Of a stretch of DNA of 64,000 bases, positions 7,455 to 15,985 are shown piece by piece. The DNA is from Mariniphaga sp040772505 (lineage in GTDB: Bacteria; Bacteroidota; Bacteroidia; Bacteroidales; Prolixibacteraceae). A model generated the notes under the pieces. The model ran no database searches and had not been told where the DNA came from. It saw nothing but the letters and a program-made list of their open reading frames with translations. The stretch's first letter is position 1. Every line of letters starts with the position of its first letter. The stretch lies in contig JAXGYA010000007.1 of assembly GCA_040772505.1 (NCBI GenBank), forward strand, positions 111,289-175,288, in the 5' to 3' direction. The position numbers and the translations under genes were made by a program.

Positions 7455-9251
7455 TTACATTCTTTCCGGCACCTGAATTCCCAACAGGCTCATTCCGTCA
7501 CGGATTATTTTTCCAACCACTGCAGAAAGTAAAAGTCTCAAATCTCTGACAAAATTGTTCTTTTCACTCAATATGGGGTGGTCGTGATAAAATTGATTAT
7601 ACTCTTTTGTAAGTTCATAGCAATAGTTGGCAATCAGCGCCGGACTGTAGTTGTTTCCTGCATCTCTGACAGTGTTCGGAAAGAGAGAAACTCTTTTTAT
7701 CAGCTCTTTTTCCTTAACAGTCAGGGTTCCGGAATAATCTCCTAAACTTTCTCGAAGGAGAATATCTTTTTGTTCAGCTTTTCTTAAAACTGATTTGATT
7801 CTTGCATGTGTGTATTGAATAAATGGACCTGTATTTCCATTAAAATCGATAGACTCTTCAGGATTGAACAGCATATTCTTTTTGGGATCTACTTTTAAAA
7901 TAAAGTATTTTAGTGCACCCAAGGCAATCATTTCGTAAACTTTTTCTGCCTCTTCATCAGAAAGCGCATCAAGCTTTCCCAGCTCCTGAGCCATCTCTCT
8001 GGCAACCTGCACCATACCATCAATCAAGTCGTCTGCATCCACAACAGTTCCTTCTCTTGATTTCATTTTACCTGAAGGCAGTTCAACCATTCCATAAGAA
8101 AAATGATATAGCTCTTTTCCCCATTCAAAACCCAATTTATCAAGCAAAACTGCCAATACCTGAAAGTGATAATTTTGCTCATTACCAACCACATATATCA
8201 TTTTATTTATTGGATAATCGGCAAATCTCAATTTTGCTGTACCAATATCCTGCGTCATATAAACAGACGTGCCGTCACTGCGGAGCAAAATTTTGTGATC
8301 AAGTCCGTCTTCTGTCAAATCAGCCCACACTGAACCGTCATCTTTCCTGTAAAAAATTCCGGCTTCCAATCCACGTAATACTTCGTCTCTTCCTTCAAGA
8401 TAAGTGTCGGATTCGTAATAAATTTTATCAAAATCAACACCCAGTTTATTGTAGGTAACATCAAACCCTTCATATACCCATTGATTCATGGTTTTCCAGA
8501 GTTTAACCACTTCCTTGTCGCCAGCCTCCCATTTACGCAATATTTCTCTTGCTTCAAGAATTGAAGGTGCCTGCTCTTCTGCCTCTTTCTGAGAAATCCC
8601 TTTTGCTGTCAAGTCAGCTATTTCCTGTTTATATTGTTTGTCAAATTCCACATAGAGCTCTCCCACAAGGTGATCGCCTTTTATTCCTGAGTTTTCCGGC
8701 GTTCGCCCTTCTCCCCATTTTAGCCAGGCAAGCATTGATTTACAAATATGAATTCCCCTATCATTTACAATGTTGGTTTTAACTACTTTATACCCATTAG
8801 CTTTTAAAATTTCCGAAATTGAAAAGCCAAGTAAATTATTGCGGATGTGTCCTAAATGGAGTGGTTTATTGGTATTCGGAGAAGAGTATTCAACCATAGC
8901 CAATTCACTTTTTGCAGATTCAGGCACTCTTCCAAAAGAATCATCACTCCAAGCATTTTTCAATACATCAATCCAGTATAAACTACTGATTTCAAGATTT
9001 AAAAAGCCTTTTACAACATTAAATTTTACAATTTCCGATACATTTTCAATCAAATATTTTCCAATCTCCGAAGCTGTTGCTTCTGGTGATTTTCTTGAAA
9101 ACTTTAAAATCGGAAAAACAACCAGCGTAACATCACCTTCAAAATCTTTCCGGGTATTCTGTATTTGAATTAAACTTTTTTCAAGTGTAATATGATACAA
9201 ACTTTTTAAAGCATCTTCTACTGATTCCGAAATTCTCTGTTCAATATCCAT
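7455..9251 (-). CDS. argS: Arginine--tRNA ligase
   Basis: Charges tRNA-Arg. It is a class Ia synthetase of 598 aa, normal for the family. The N-terminal Add-1 domain covers about residues 1-90. The HIGH motif reads 'HLGH' at 132-135 within 'PNTNKPLHLGHIRNN'. The KMSKS region reads 'KMKSREGTVV' in the second half. The DALR anticodon-binding domain closes the protein ('YTHARIKSVLRKA' onward). It is a single-gene unit with gaps of 246 nt to the sigma operon and about 850 nt to the accessory island. Start ATG 9251 gives a full Add-1 domain. Confidence 0.97.
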   Translation of the reverse strand: MDIEQRISESVEDALKSLYHITLEKSLIQIQNTRKDFEGDVTLVVFPILKFSRKSPEATASEIGKYLIENVSEIVKFNVVKGFLNLEISSLYWIDVLKNAWSDDSFGRVPESAKSELAMVEYSSPNTNKPLHLGHIRNNLLGFSISEILKANGYKVVKTNIVNDRGIHICKSMLAWLKWGEGRTPENSGIKGDHLVGELYVEFDKQYKQEIADLTAKGISQKEAEEQAPSILEAREILRKWEAGDKEVVKLWKTMNQWVYEGFDVTYNKLGVDFDKIYYESDTYLEGRDEVLRGLEAGIFYRKDDGSVWADLTEDGLDHKILLRSDGTSVYMTQDIGTAKLRFADYPINKMIYVVGNEQNYHFQVLAVLLDKLGFEWGKELYHFSYGMVELPSGKMKSREGTVVDADDLIDGMVQVAREMAQELGKLDALSDEEAEKVYEMIALGALKYFILKVDPKKNMLFNPEESIDFNGNTGPFIQYTHARIKSVLRKAEQKDILLRESLGDYSGTLTVKEKELIKRVSLFPNTVRDAGNNYSPALIANYCYELTKEYNQFYHDHPILSEKNNFVRDLRLLLSAVVGKIIRDGMSLLGIQVPERM

Positions 9252-9494
9252 CTTGATTTTTTTATTTAACTAAAGGCAAAGATATTATTTAGTTGTGAGC
9301 TGTTTCTCGGTGGCGATTTCGATCAGCCCATGCCAGCCTTTTTGGTTGAAACGGTGCCACTTTGAAAGAAGTGCAATTATACAAAAAATTTAATTCTCAT
9401 TTTTTAAAATCCCGTTTCTCATTGATTGTCATTTCTGACCGATGCGGTGCTATAAGTGGACAATACAGTACAGGATTTCATTTGTTCCTTCCCC

Positions 9495-9600
9495 GATGAT
9501 GTCGTACCAAACCGAAACCGAACTGATAACCGTGCTTCACATCTGGGCAGAACATGATGGAACATCCCTGCCCAGCTTTGCCGGTTTGGTTAAAGATGTT
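9495..9600 (+). pseudogene. IS91-family transposase fragment (middle part)
   Basis: The plus strand reads 'ELITVLHIW' and, after a one-base shift, 'GQNMMEHP'. Together these reproduce the conserved IS91 (Y2) transposase stretch 'LHTWGQN...HPH'. Stops and the frameshift show that it is dead. The C-terminal part of such a transposase lies 3.1 kb downstream at 12690-12880 in the same orientation, with the nuclease/ADP-ribosylglycohydrolase pair between them. Confidence 0.6.
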
Positions 9601-9650
9601 CCGTGGGAACCTTGATAGTACCGGCTAAAACCATAGTTCTTTGAAAATAT

Positions 9651-9768
9651 TGCACATGTGCATGGACAGCCAAAACCGGGCGGTTTTCAGCTAAATGGGG
9701 GGAAATTTGCCCGGTTGGCTTTTTCGGTTCGATTTGTGCCATTCACGGTGTGCCTTTGATGAACCGAA
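9651..9768. repeat. Palindrome cluster, possible element terminus
   Basis: Three inverted repeats in 118 bases: TGCACATGTGCA (9651-9662); AAAACCG/CGGTTTT (9672-9687), nested in a longer AGCCAAAACCGGGC/GCCCGGTTGGCT pairing; and TTCGGTTC/GAACCGAA (9723-9730 with 9761-9768). Ends of IS91-like elements carry hairpins of this kind, but the assignment is inference. Confidence 0.45.
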
Positions 9769-10097
9769 TACAAATAATTTATCCACTTTATGTTTATTGC
9801 ATAAGACTCTAATCTTGTCAATATTTTATCAATTATCCACATAATTCAAAAAAACAAACTTTTTTTCATCATAGCGAAAATTATCAATTTGTAGCGGTTT
9901 TACTGGGTTTTTAATGCTACTTTCTTCATTTCGAGTTCAATAATCCACTCCGATTTTTTGCTTGTTGCTAACGCTAAAATGTTAACGTTTAGTGCTTTAT
10001 TTTTTCAGTCAAAGCAGCGGAAAAAGCAGGCATTTTTAAAGGTTCTGGTTGAGGGTTAGCTTGTGCGACCAGTAAATGTGTCTGATTGTGTGTAGGA

Positions 10098-11201
10098 TCA
10101 AAATCCCGGATATTTTTCCCACCACTCATCATTTGTATTGAATGAGTCACCCTTAACCTTAATATACAGGTCTTGAGCAACTTGATTTACAATTTCATTG
10201 CCTTTGAGATTTCTTACCCATTGTTCTGGAATTTTGTCAATACCGTTAATCAAACCAAGGATATTGCCAGTTATTGAACCAGTACTATCACTATCCCCAC
10301 TGTGATTTACAGAAAAAAGAATTCCTTTTTTAAAATCTCTTTCAAAAATCAGACTTGCGTACAAAGACATTGATAAAGCCTCCTCTGCAATCCAACCTTG
10401 ACCTAATTTTTCAATTGTTTCAGCACTTATCTTATCGCTGTGCGATTTAGTTTTTCCAAATAAATCAATTGCAGCGTTTACTGCATTTTTAGTTTCTTCA
10501 TGACTGTTCCAATTTTCGAGAATTTGGATTGCATTGTCAATTGATTTGCGGAGTTCAATGCCAATTGATAAGTCAGAAACTATTGAAGCGAAGAAACCTG
10601 CACTTAAATATCCTGTTGAATGACCGTGAGTAATTGCGGAAAGTTCACATGCTACTCTAAAAGCAGTTTCTCTATCACCTTCGAACATTAATCCAACTGG
10701 AGCAATTCTCATAATAGTTCCACAACCTTTACTATCGTTTATTGGATTTTCAATTGTTCCGGCAATTCCACTACTCAAAGCAGAAATACAGGTATTCCCG
10801 GGAGCACGTCTATTATACAATACTTTCTCTTTTATAAGCCATCCTTTCTCGATGTCGTATTTTCCATCCTTAATATTGTCAATGTTTACACCAATATTTT
10901 GAGTATGCAACCAACGTAGGTACGAATGATGAGCAATTGCGTTCAACGCACCTCCAATTCCTTTAAGCATTGCCCTATGATAAGCACGGAGCAAGGCTTC
11001 TGACGTGAATAGTGTCATTTGGGTGTCATCAGTAAATTCTCCGGTATTGTTCGCAAATTCTACATAATCTGATATTCCATTTTCTCCAAATCTTGCTCTT
11101 ATTTGAGAAAGACAAAGAAATTCAATTGGCGCACCTAAGGCATCTCCAACAGCACCTCCAACTAAACAGCCGATGTAGTGCGAAATATCTAATTTTCCCA
11201 T
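10098..11201 (-). CDS. ADP-ribosylglycohydrolase family protein (DraG/ARH type)
   Basis: Removes ADP-ribose from modified macromolecules. 367 aa of all-helical ARH fold with both metal-binding sites: 'GAVGDALGAPIEF' at about 15-27, 'TGEFTDDTQMTL' near 52-63 (Mg-binding Thr-Asp-Asp), and 'HSGDSDSTGSITGN' near 298-311 (the second Asp/Asp/Thr set). The start codon overlaps the end of the upstream nuclease-like gene by 13 nt (ATGGGAAAATTAG), so the two are translationally coupled. It lies in the island between two halves of an IS91 transposase. The coupling to a PD-(D/E)XK protein suggests a defence or toxin-control role (inference); the substrate is unknown. Confidence 0.88.
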   Translation of the reverse strand: MGKLDISHYIGCLVGGAVGDALGAPIEFLCLSQIRARFGENGISDYVEFANNTGEFTDDTQMTLFTSEALLRAYHRAMLKGIGGALNAIAHHSYLRWLHTQNIGVNIDNIKDGKYDIEKGWLIKEKVLYNRRAPGNTCISALSSGIAGTIENPINDSKGCGTIMRIAPVGLMFEGDRETAFRVACELSAITHGHSTGYLSAGFFASIVSDLSIGIELRKSIDNAIQILENWNSHEETKNAVNAAIDLFGKTKSHSDKISAETIEKLGQGWIAEEALSMSLYASLIFERDFKKGILFSVNHSGDSDSTGSITGNILGLINGIDKIPEQWVRNLKGNEIVNQVAQDLYIKVKGDSFNTNDEWWEKYPGF

Positions 11202-12409
11202 GCTTCTTGTTTTTGTTTTAATTCAATAAACTGATCTTTTCTTTTTAGGATTGCGGCTTCCGTGAGTGAAACAATACTTTCAAAAACATGCCAGAATTTA
11301 TCTATTGCCTCATAAATTTCATTGTCATTTTTTTCACTCATTTCCTCCAAATCAAACTTCCACCTTTTTCTAAAATGGACTAACCATTTTTTTCCTTGAG
11401 GTTTTTTCCAGTCATTATGGCTATTAAGTGTGTTTAAGCTTTCATCTAATAAATTGACAACTTGATTATCTTCATCGGAACCAGTACCGGGTGCAATGAC
11501 TGTGGCAAAAAGAACTTGCTTTTGATTATACCAGAAATAATCTGTCTCAAAGCTAAAAGATTCCATTTGCCTCCATCCTTTCAGTTTGGGTAAAATATCT
11601 TTCAATGGTTTAGTCAGGAATCGTACATATCCTTTATTGGGTGAGCCAATCAACCATCCTTTGTCCTTTACTTTTTTTTCAAAAAATCTGTAGAACTCGG
11701 TTGCTAAGTCAGGCTTGTTTTCAAAAATAAAATCAAGTGCTTCTTTGTGATTGTTATAAATCTTTAATGCCAGGTCATTGAGTTCATGTTCTTTCATTAT
11801 TTCAATTTTTAGTATTTCGATATAATCTTGAATGTATTGTTTTACTTCTGAAGTTAACATCCTTTCATAAAGTTGTAATGCATGGGTTAAAGTCTCTACT
11901 ATTTGAGAATATGTATATTTTTGGTACTCAACTTTAGAAGGTTTATCTCCGTCTGTTGTCAAGTAAACAAAATATTGTCGATGTTTTGGGAACGATTCTT
12001 TTATAATCTCTTTATACCGAAGTAGTTGATTTGAATGTTCCTGAGACTCAACTTTGTTTTCAATACAAACTACAAATCCACTTGTAATTATTAATAAATC
12101 AATATTCTTCCATTCTCGACGTATTTCAAAGTCTTGAAAATTTAATTTGTCAAAATCGACAGATATGTCGAGTAGAAAATGTTTTAAAAATGTATCTCTT
12201 AAATTGTGACTTTCGTTGGGGTTTAATAACCAAGCAAGAAAATTAGAATGCCTGATTTCTGCTTTGGAAATTTTGAGTATCCTAAAGATATTCGGCAGTT
12301 TTAAGTTCAATTCCAATCTCTCAAAATCAAAATCTTTTTCGAGAGTTTTTAATTCTTTTTCCCGAACTTTTAATTTGTCGGGTGTAGTCGTGTCGTTATT
12401 GTTTTCCAT
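11189..12409 (-). CDS. PD-(D/E)XK nuclease superfamily protein
   Basis: About 406 aa from ATG 12409 ('MENNNDTTTPDK'). The frame is open 31 codons further upstream but there it runs through hairpin and repeat DNA, so I prefer 12409. The PD-(D/E)XK core is visible in the first half: 'KAEIRHSNFLAWLLNPNESH', then 'REWKNIDLLIITSGFVVCIE' followed by NK, giving the Asp...Glu-x-Lys active site, and 'EHSNQLLRYKEI' after it. The C-terminal half is helical and unassigned. The layout fits the PDDEXK_4 group, often found in defence islands. It is coupled by a 13-nt overlap to the ADP-ribosylglycohydrolase gene. No methyltransferase partner is present, so an ordinary restriction system is unlikely. Confidence 0.75.
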   Translation of the reverse strand: MENNNDTTTPDKLKVREKELKTLEKDFDFERLELNLKLPNIFRILKISKAEIRHSNFLAWLLNPNESHNLRDTFLKHFLLDISVDFDKLNFQDFEIRREWKNIDLLIITSGFVVCIENKVESQEHSNQLLRYKEIIKESFPKHRQYFVYLTTDGDKPSKVEYQKYTYSQIVETLTHALQLYERMLTSEVKQYIQDYIEILKIEIMKEHELNDLALKIYNNHKEALDFIFENKPDLATEFYRFFEKKVKDKGWLIGSPNKGYVRFLTKPLKDILPKLKGWRQMESFSFETDYFWYNQKQVLFATVIAPGTGSDEDNQVVNLLDESLNTLNSHNDWKKPQGKKWLVHFRKRWKFDLEEMSEKNDNEIYEAIDKFWHVFESIVSLTEAAILKRKDQFIELKQKQEAWEN

Positions 12410-12444
12410 TGCAATGTCTTTGTCCTGTATTGAACTTAACCTCA

Positions 12445-12475
12445 CTGCGCTCGGTGGTTTTTTGGGCCACCGAAA
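12445..12475 (-). other. Hairpin in the nuclease-gene leader
   Basis: CGGTGG and CCACCG flank a loop of about nine bases in the region between repeat copy A and the nuclease start codon. It lies in the presumed 5' leader; the function is not evident. Confidence 0.3.
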
Positions 12476-12506
12476 ACCAGTATCTTTGAGGCATTTAACC
12501 ATTCAA

Positions 12507-12627
12507 ATTTCATCCAATTAAAATTAAAAGTTTTCAAAGGTATTGGATGCCTGCCTGACAGCAGACAGGGAACTCGCTCATTTTAATTATTCCCTTGGCT
12601 GTAAACATTTTACATGCTCGTTTCATA
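12507..12627 (-). repeat. Dispersed 121-bp repeat, copy A
   Basis: Reverse-complement counterpart of 23012-23133. Shared blocks in order: ATGAAACGA, CATGTA, AATTAAAATGAG, CAGGCAGGCATCCAATACC, TTTGAAAAC, TTTTAATTTTAATTGGATG. Each copy carries a perfect Bacteroidota -7 box TACCTTTG (here 12535-12542) pointing into a gene, here the nuclease gene. The middle holds a CCTGCCT/AGGCAGG-type hairpin, imperfect in this copy. Confidence 0.85.
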
Positions 12628-12689
12628 TTATGGCAAATTTAAAAAAAGATTTGAACAGGAAACGGTTTTACGCAATTAAAGTAAGAAAT

Positions 12690-12880
12690 ACGTGAAAGTT
12701 ACTGGAATACCTCTCGCGCTACGTGTTCCGCATTGCCATCACCGACCGCCGGATTTTGTTGCATGTGCTGCCAAAAGGTTTTTTCAAAGTGCGGTGCTAC
12801 GGCATTTTTTCGAGCTGCTACCGGAAGCAAAACATTGAAACACCCAAACAATTGCTTTTATTTCTCTTATTTATAAATAA
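12690..12880 (+). pseudogene. IS91-family transposase fragment (C-terminal part)
   Basis: The plus strand reads 'LEYLSRYVFRIAITDRRIL', then directly 'LHVLPKGFFKVRCYGIFSS' and 'QLLLF'. Both are conserved IS91 transposase segments (EYLxRYxxRxAI and FxxHVLPxGFxxIRxYGxL), but the 60 or so residues that normally separate them are deleted, and the frame upstream is broken. It continues the fragment at 9495-9600. Confidence 0.72.
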
Positions 12881-13715
12881 TTCCGGCGGCAACACCAAGC
12901 TTATCTAAATTTCTCCATGCCACCCGGGCTAAGCTGGAGTCCTTCTCCATGGATGCTATTTCCTTCAAATCATTTGTTCCGTAAATACGATCTAAAGCTT
13001 GTTTTGTGTTTTGATGCGAGGCGATCACTTCAAAGCGTTTAGAGAATGATGCGATATTGCTATCTTCACTTAAAATATCCCGGGTCTTTGGGTAAAGCAG
13101 CCACGTCCTGCAGATAAATATTTCATATTCATGATCACTAAAATAACGTTCAAAGAAATTGCGGGCAAGTGCAAAAGCCTCATCAATTTTATCCTTTCTA
13201 AAGTCCGTATCCGTTTGTATATGAATCTCTATAACCGGTGTCCCTTCCGGAAAGCGTTTCTTCCACTTATCGCTCAAGGGCATAAAATCATACCCTTCGC
13301 GTTCTATCCCTTTAAAAGAGAACAAAATTCTTTGAAACCTCAATGAGCCCAAATCAACTATCTCGGCTTTAAATAAAGGGGTCAGCCATCTTAGGTCTCT
13401 TTCGCTTAAGCCATAAATGTTATTATTGGCGTGGAAGCGCTCTAATCTGAAACTTAAATCACTAATACTGTCGTATAAATATTGTATTGGAATCTGCTTG
13501 TTGTGATAGTAATTTTTTACGTTCAGAAGTTCAACTAAAGATGAGAACAAACGCTCCTTAGGACTTAAATCTAAAAGAGGATTATCTTCCACTTTCTTGT
13601 GATACGGTTGTTTGAATTTTTTCGAATAATCTTCGGGAAATTCTTTTTCAACATAAGCAATAAACTCAGCACTATAATTTGCGTGCTTTATTAGTTCAAT
13701 TATTTCTGATTTCAT
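12867..13715 (-). CDS. Acyltransferase-like protein (NAT_N/GNAT_C, DUF5596-type)
   Basis: About 282 aa starting near 13715. The second half reads like the GNAT-like C-terminal family: 'DLGSLRFQRILFSF', 'GTPVIEIHIQTD', 'EAFALARNFFERYF', 'FICRTWLLYPKTRDILSEDS' and the closing 'WRNLDKLGVAAGIIY'. These correspond to the family pattern of an LxF strand, LHIP, FFxxxFP, CxSWLLdP and SNI. The family is annotated as acyltransferase-like, but substrate and reaction are not established. Its 3' end abuts the IS91 fragment, and the last codons may derive from the junction. No partner gene is obvious. Confidence 0.6.
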   Translation of the reverse strand: MKSEIIELIKHANYSAEFIAYVEKEFPEDYSKKFKQPYHKKVEDNPLLDLSPKERLFSSLVELLNVKNYYHNKQIPIQYLYDSISDLSFRLERFHANNNIYGLSERDLRWLTPLFKAEIVDLGSLRFQRILFSFKGIEREGYDFMPLSDKWKKRFPEGTPVIEIHIQTDTDFRKDKIDEAFALARNFFERYFSDHEYEIFICRTWLLYPKTRDILSEDSNIASFSKRFEVIASHQNTKQALDRIYGTNDLKEIASMEKDSSLARVAWRNLDKLGVAAGIIYK

Positions 13716-13947
13716 AAACACTAATAAATAAAAAATATTTCACTTGATTCATTACCTCTATCTATTTTTTTTAGTTTCTGCCTTTATTCTGTACCTCAGC
13801 TTTTTTTGGCTTTGGAAAACATTGCCGATTATAGTAATTTTTGCAAAAAAGGCAGCAGAAAAATCATCCTACTACCTTTTTTCAGGGCTCAAGTGTGCCT
13901 TAATTCCTATAATGTTAACGCCTGGCAATTCCTATTAATTATGTTTT

Positions 13948-15117
13948 CTAATAATTTAGTCCAAAAGCCCAAAGAGGTATTACGTTAAGGTATCCAAATT
14001 CAATATCATCTTTTACAATAAATGACTTACCATCTTTTTCTATTTGGTTTTGTTGCTTGTTTTTTCCACCAACTTTAAATGTATAGTTATCAATAATAAA
14101 GTCTGCATTTTTTGAAGATATAACTTCGTTTTTCACTCGCATTTGATTGAAAAAGAAAGTTTCTCGTATGTTTCCAATATTTGATTTGTCTCCAACTAAG
14201 TTGAAGATGATATTTACATTATCTAAATATACTTTATCAACCTTTCCTAATCCTCTAATACCGCTTGTTTCATTACGTAATTGGCTGATAAGTCCAGCTT
14301 TTTCCATATATGTAAAATAATCGTCTAAGGAATTTCTACTAACATTAATCATCTCCGAAATTTTAGAAAAATTAGGCTTAAATGGTACACTTTCAGCAAT
14401 AATAGAAAGTAATCGTTTTAGCTTTCGACTTGTACCTACATTAAGATTTGCGTATTGATGGATATCTGTTTCTAAGGTTTGTACAATTATTTGACCTAAA
14501 CGTATATTCATCTCATTTTCAAGTCCGAAAGGATAGTATCCTCGTTTTAAATAATCATTAAATAAAGGCAGAGGATGTTTTACATCTTTAAGTTTTACTT
14601 CATGATTGAGTATCTGTTCTAACGAATAAATTCCAGTTTCATAATTGTGGAATAGTTTTAAATATTCTCTAAATGAAAGTCCTTGTAGTTTGTAAATTAT
14701 TGCGCGACGACTTAAATCAGCCGAACCTTTCAATATATCAAGAACAGAAGAACCTGTGAATATGATTCTTAGAGAAGGAAATGAATCATAGATGTTTTTT
14801 AATTCACGTGACCAATTAGGATATTTATGTATTTCATCGATAAATAAATGTTCTCCTGCATTTTTATAGAAGTTATCAGCTAAATCATAAAGTTTATTGT
14901 CCCCAAAATACATGTCATCAGCAGATACGTATAGGGCTTTCTTGCTGTCTAGATTTTCTCTGATATGTTGCAAAACCATAGTTGTTTTACCAACCCCCCT
15001 GGCTCCAATAATCCCTACTAGTCTGTTATCCCACGAGATCTGGTTGTATAAATAACGTTTAAAATCTGTAGATGTACTTTGTAAAAGAATTTCAAATTTC
15101 TGATAAAGAGTTTTCAT
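13948..15117 (-). CDS. AAA+ ATPase of the AAA_14/DUF4143 family
   Basis: 389 aa from ATG 15117 ('MKTLYQKFEI'); the frame extends 18 codons upstream through less plausible sequence. Walker A 'GARGVGKTT' is at 38-46 and Walker B 'LFIDEI' at 91-96, followed by 'HKYPNWSRELKNIYDS', typical of AAA_14. 'IIFTGSSVLDI' is the sensor strand. A winged-helix segment ('FKPNFSKISEMINVSRNSLD') and the DUF4143 C-terminal domain follow. These proteins are very common in Bacteroidota mobile regions and their function is not known; a PD-(D/E)XK-like fold is proposed for DUF4143. It is a lone gene in the island. Confidence 0.88.
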   Translation of the reverse strand: MKTLYQKFEILLQSTSTDFKRYLYNQISWDNRLVGIIGARGVGKTTMVLQHIRENLDSKKALYVSADDMYFGDNKLYDLADNFYKNAGEHLFIDEIHKYPNWSRELKNIYDSFPSLRIIFTGSSVLDILKGSADLSRRAIIYKLQGLSFREYLKLFHNYETGIYSLEQILNHEVKLKDVKHPLPLFNDYLKRGYYPFGLENEMNIRLGQIIVQTLETDIHQYANLNVGTSRKLKRLLSIIAESVPFKPNFSKISEMINVSRNSLDDYFTYMEKAGLISQLRNETSGIRGLGKVDKVYLDNVNIIFNLVGDKSNIGNIRETFFFNQMRVKNEVISSKNADFIIDNYTFKVGGKNKQQNQIEKDGKSFIVKDDIEFGYLNVIPLWAFGLNY

Positions 15118-15194
15118 TAGTATTATGATATTGTTTTTACAAAGACAGTAAATGCACAACAGGTTTAGCAATTATTGTATTTAATGCTCATCTG

Positions 15195-15782
15195 AGTGTG
15201 CGTTTTGGTTTGACGTTAACGGATCGCTGTATGCGGTCGGGCGCTGGATAAGGGTTTATGAAAGAGATGGGTTTGATGCCCTTTGCCAATACAATTATGG
15301 CACAAACAAGAGCGAGTTGGAGCCGCATGCAACGGGTATTTTGAAATCATTTGCTGAGTGGATGCAATCTCAAAAGAGGTCATAACCTTATGCAACACTA
15401 CTTATATAAATGCCCAAACCATTGTTGATTTTTTAATCCGGATAAAAGAACGCTGTGCGGACAAGCCCGTGAAAATAGTCCTGGAGACAATACACGTTAC
15501 CAGCATTGCAAGTTCGTTGAAAAGACAGCAAAAGGCTTGGGGATTGAGCTTTTGTTTTTACCTTCCTATTCTCCAAATTTGAACATCATAGAACGGTTAT
15601 GGAAGTTTACCAAGAGAAAAATATTATATGCAAAATATTATGACACACCGGCAAAATTTCATTCAGCAATAACCGGCTTCTTTAATGATGTCAGCCAAAA
15701 ATACAAGGAAGATTTGAAAAATTTATTTACTTTGAAGTTCCAGTATTTTGATAATTATTCTGCTGAAATTTATGCCGAGTGA
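15195..15782 (+). pseudogene. IS630-family transposase remnant
   Basis: Two pieces in different frames. The first reads 'NGSLYAVGRWIRVYERDGFD' (the N-terminal helix-turn-helix region). The second reads 'LGIELLFLPSYSPNLNIIER' and 'LWKFTKRKILYAKYY' (the DDE C-terminal block with the final Glu). Between them most of the first DDE part is missing, and the canonical 'VLDNARYQ' is frameshifted by two extra bases (GAGA near 15484). It cannot encode an active enzyme. Confidence 0.82.
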
Positions 15783-15829
15783 AGTATAATATTGGCTTTC
15801 AAGTTGACAAAAACCAAATGTACTAAAAT

Positions 15830-15985
15830 GTGCGGTTGATTTTTTCAGCTTGCAGGTACCGGCTGGTGCAAGTGTAGTGCGGAATTTCGGAGCGATTCAC
15901 TTTCAAACCTACACCGAGCATATTTTGCAAGCTGGTTGCCGAATAAGGTTTTCCTTTTACTGTGCTTTCAATCAGCCAGGTTTTT
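15830..15985 (-). pseudogene. Tyrosine recombinase (integrase) fragment fused to the lgt 3' end
   Basis: The minus strand reads 'WLIESTVKGKPYSATSLQNM', similar to the segment just before the catalytic HxLR box in Bacteroidota integrases ('...GxPYSxRSLQxxLxxA'). It continues 'GLKVNRSEIPHYTCTSRY' and then degenerates. HxLR, the second His and the Tyr are absent. Its upstream end runs into the last codons of lgt in another frame. Confidence 0.5.

Larger units (their letters stand above)
9252..10097. other. Long non-coding stretch with mobile-element debris
   Basis: 846 bases without an intact gene. It holds the IS91 transposase fragment at 9495-9600 and a cluster of palindromes at 9651-9768. 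After the ADP-ribosylglycohydrolase stop codon an open extension runs to about 9989, and next to it is an imperfect inverted repeat of CTAACGCTAAAA and GTTAACGTTTAG at about 9968-9994. The rest is AT-rich and shows nothing I can name. Confidence 0.6.

Noticed and set aside
9300..9390. Minus-strand reading 'SKWHRFNQKGWHGLIEIATE' as a transposase fragment
   Set aside because: Too short and without a motif I can tie to a family.
12723..12908. 61-aa ORF as an independent gene
   Set aside because: It is the surviving C-terminal part of an IS91 transposase with an internal deletion.
13744..13938. 64-aa hydrophobic plus-strand ORF in the spacer after the acyltransferase-like gene
   Set aside because: Composition follows the AT-rich spacer; no start context and no motif.
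9979..15225. GTTAACG at about 9979, 13911 and 15217 as cassette boundary sites (integron attC-like)
   Set aside because: A 7-mer is expected a few times in 64 kb by chance, the flanks do not match, and no attC R/L box arrangement is seen.
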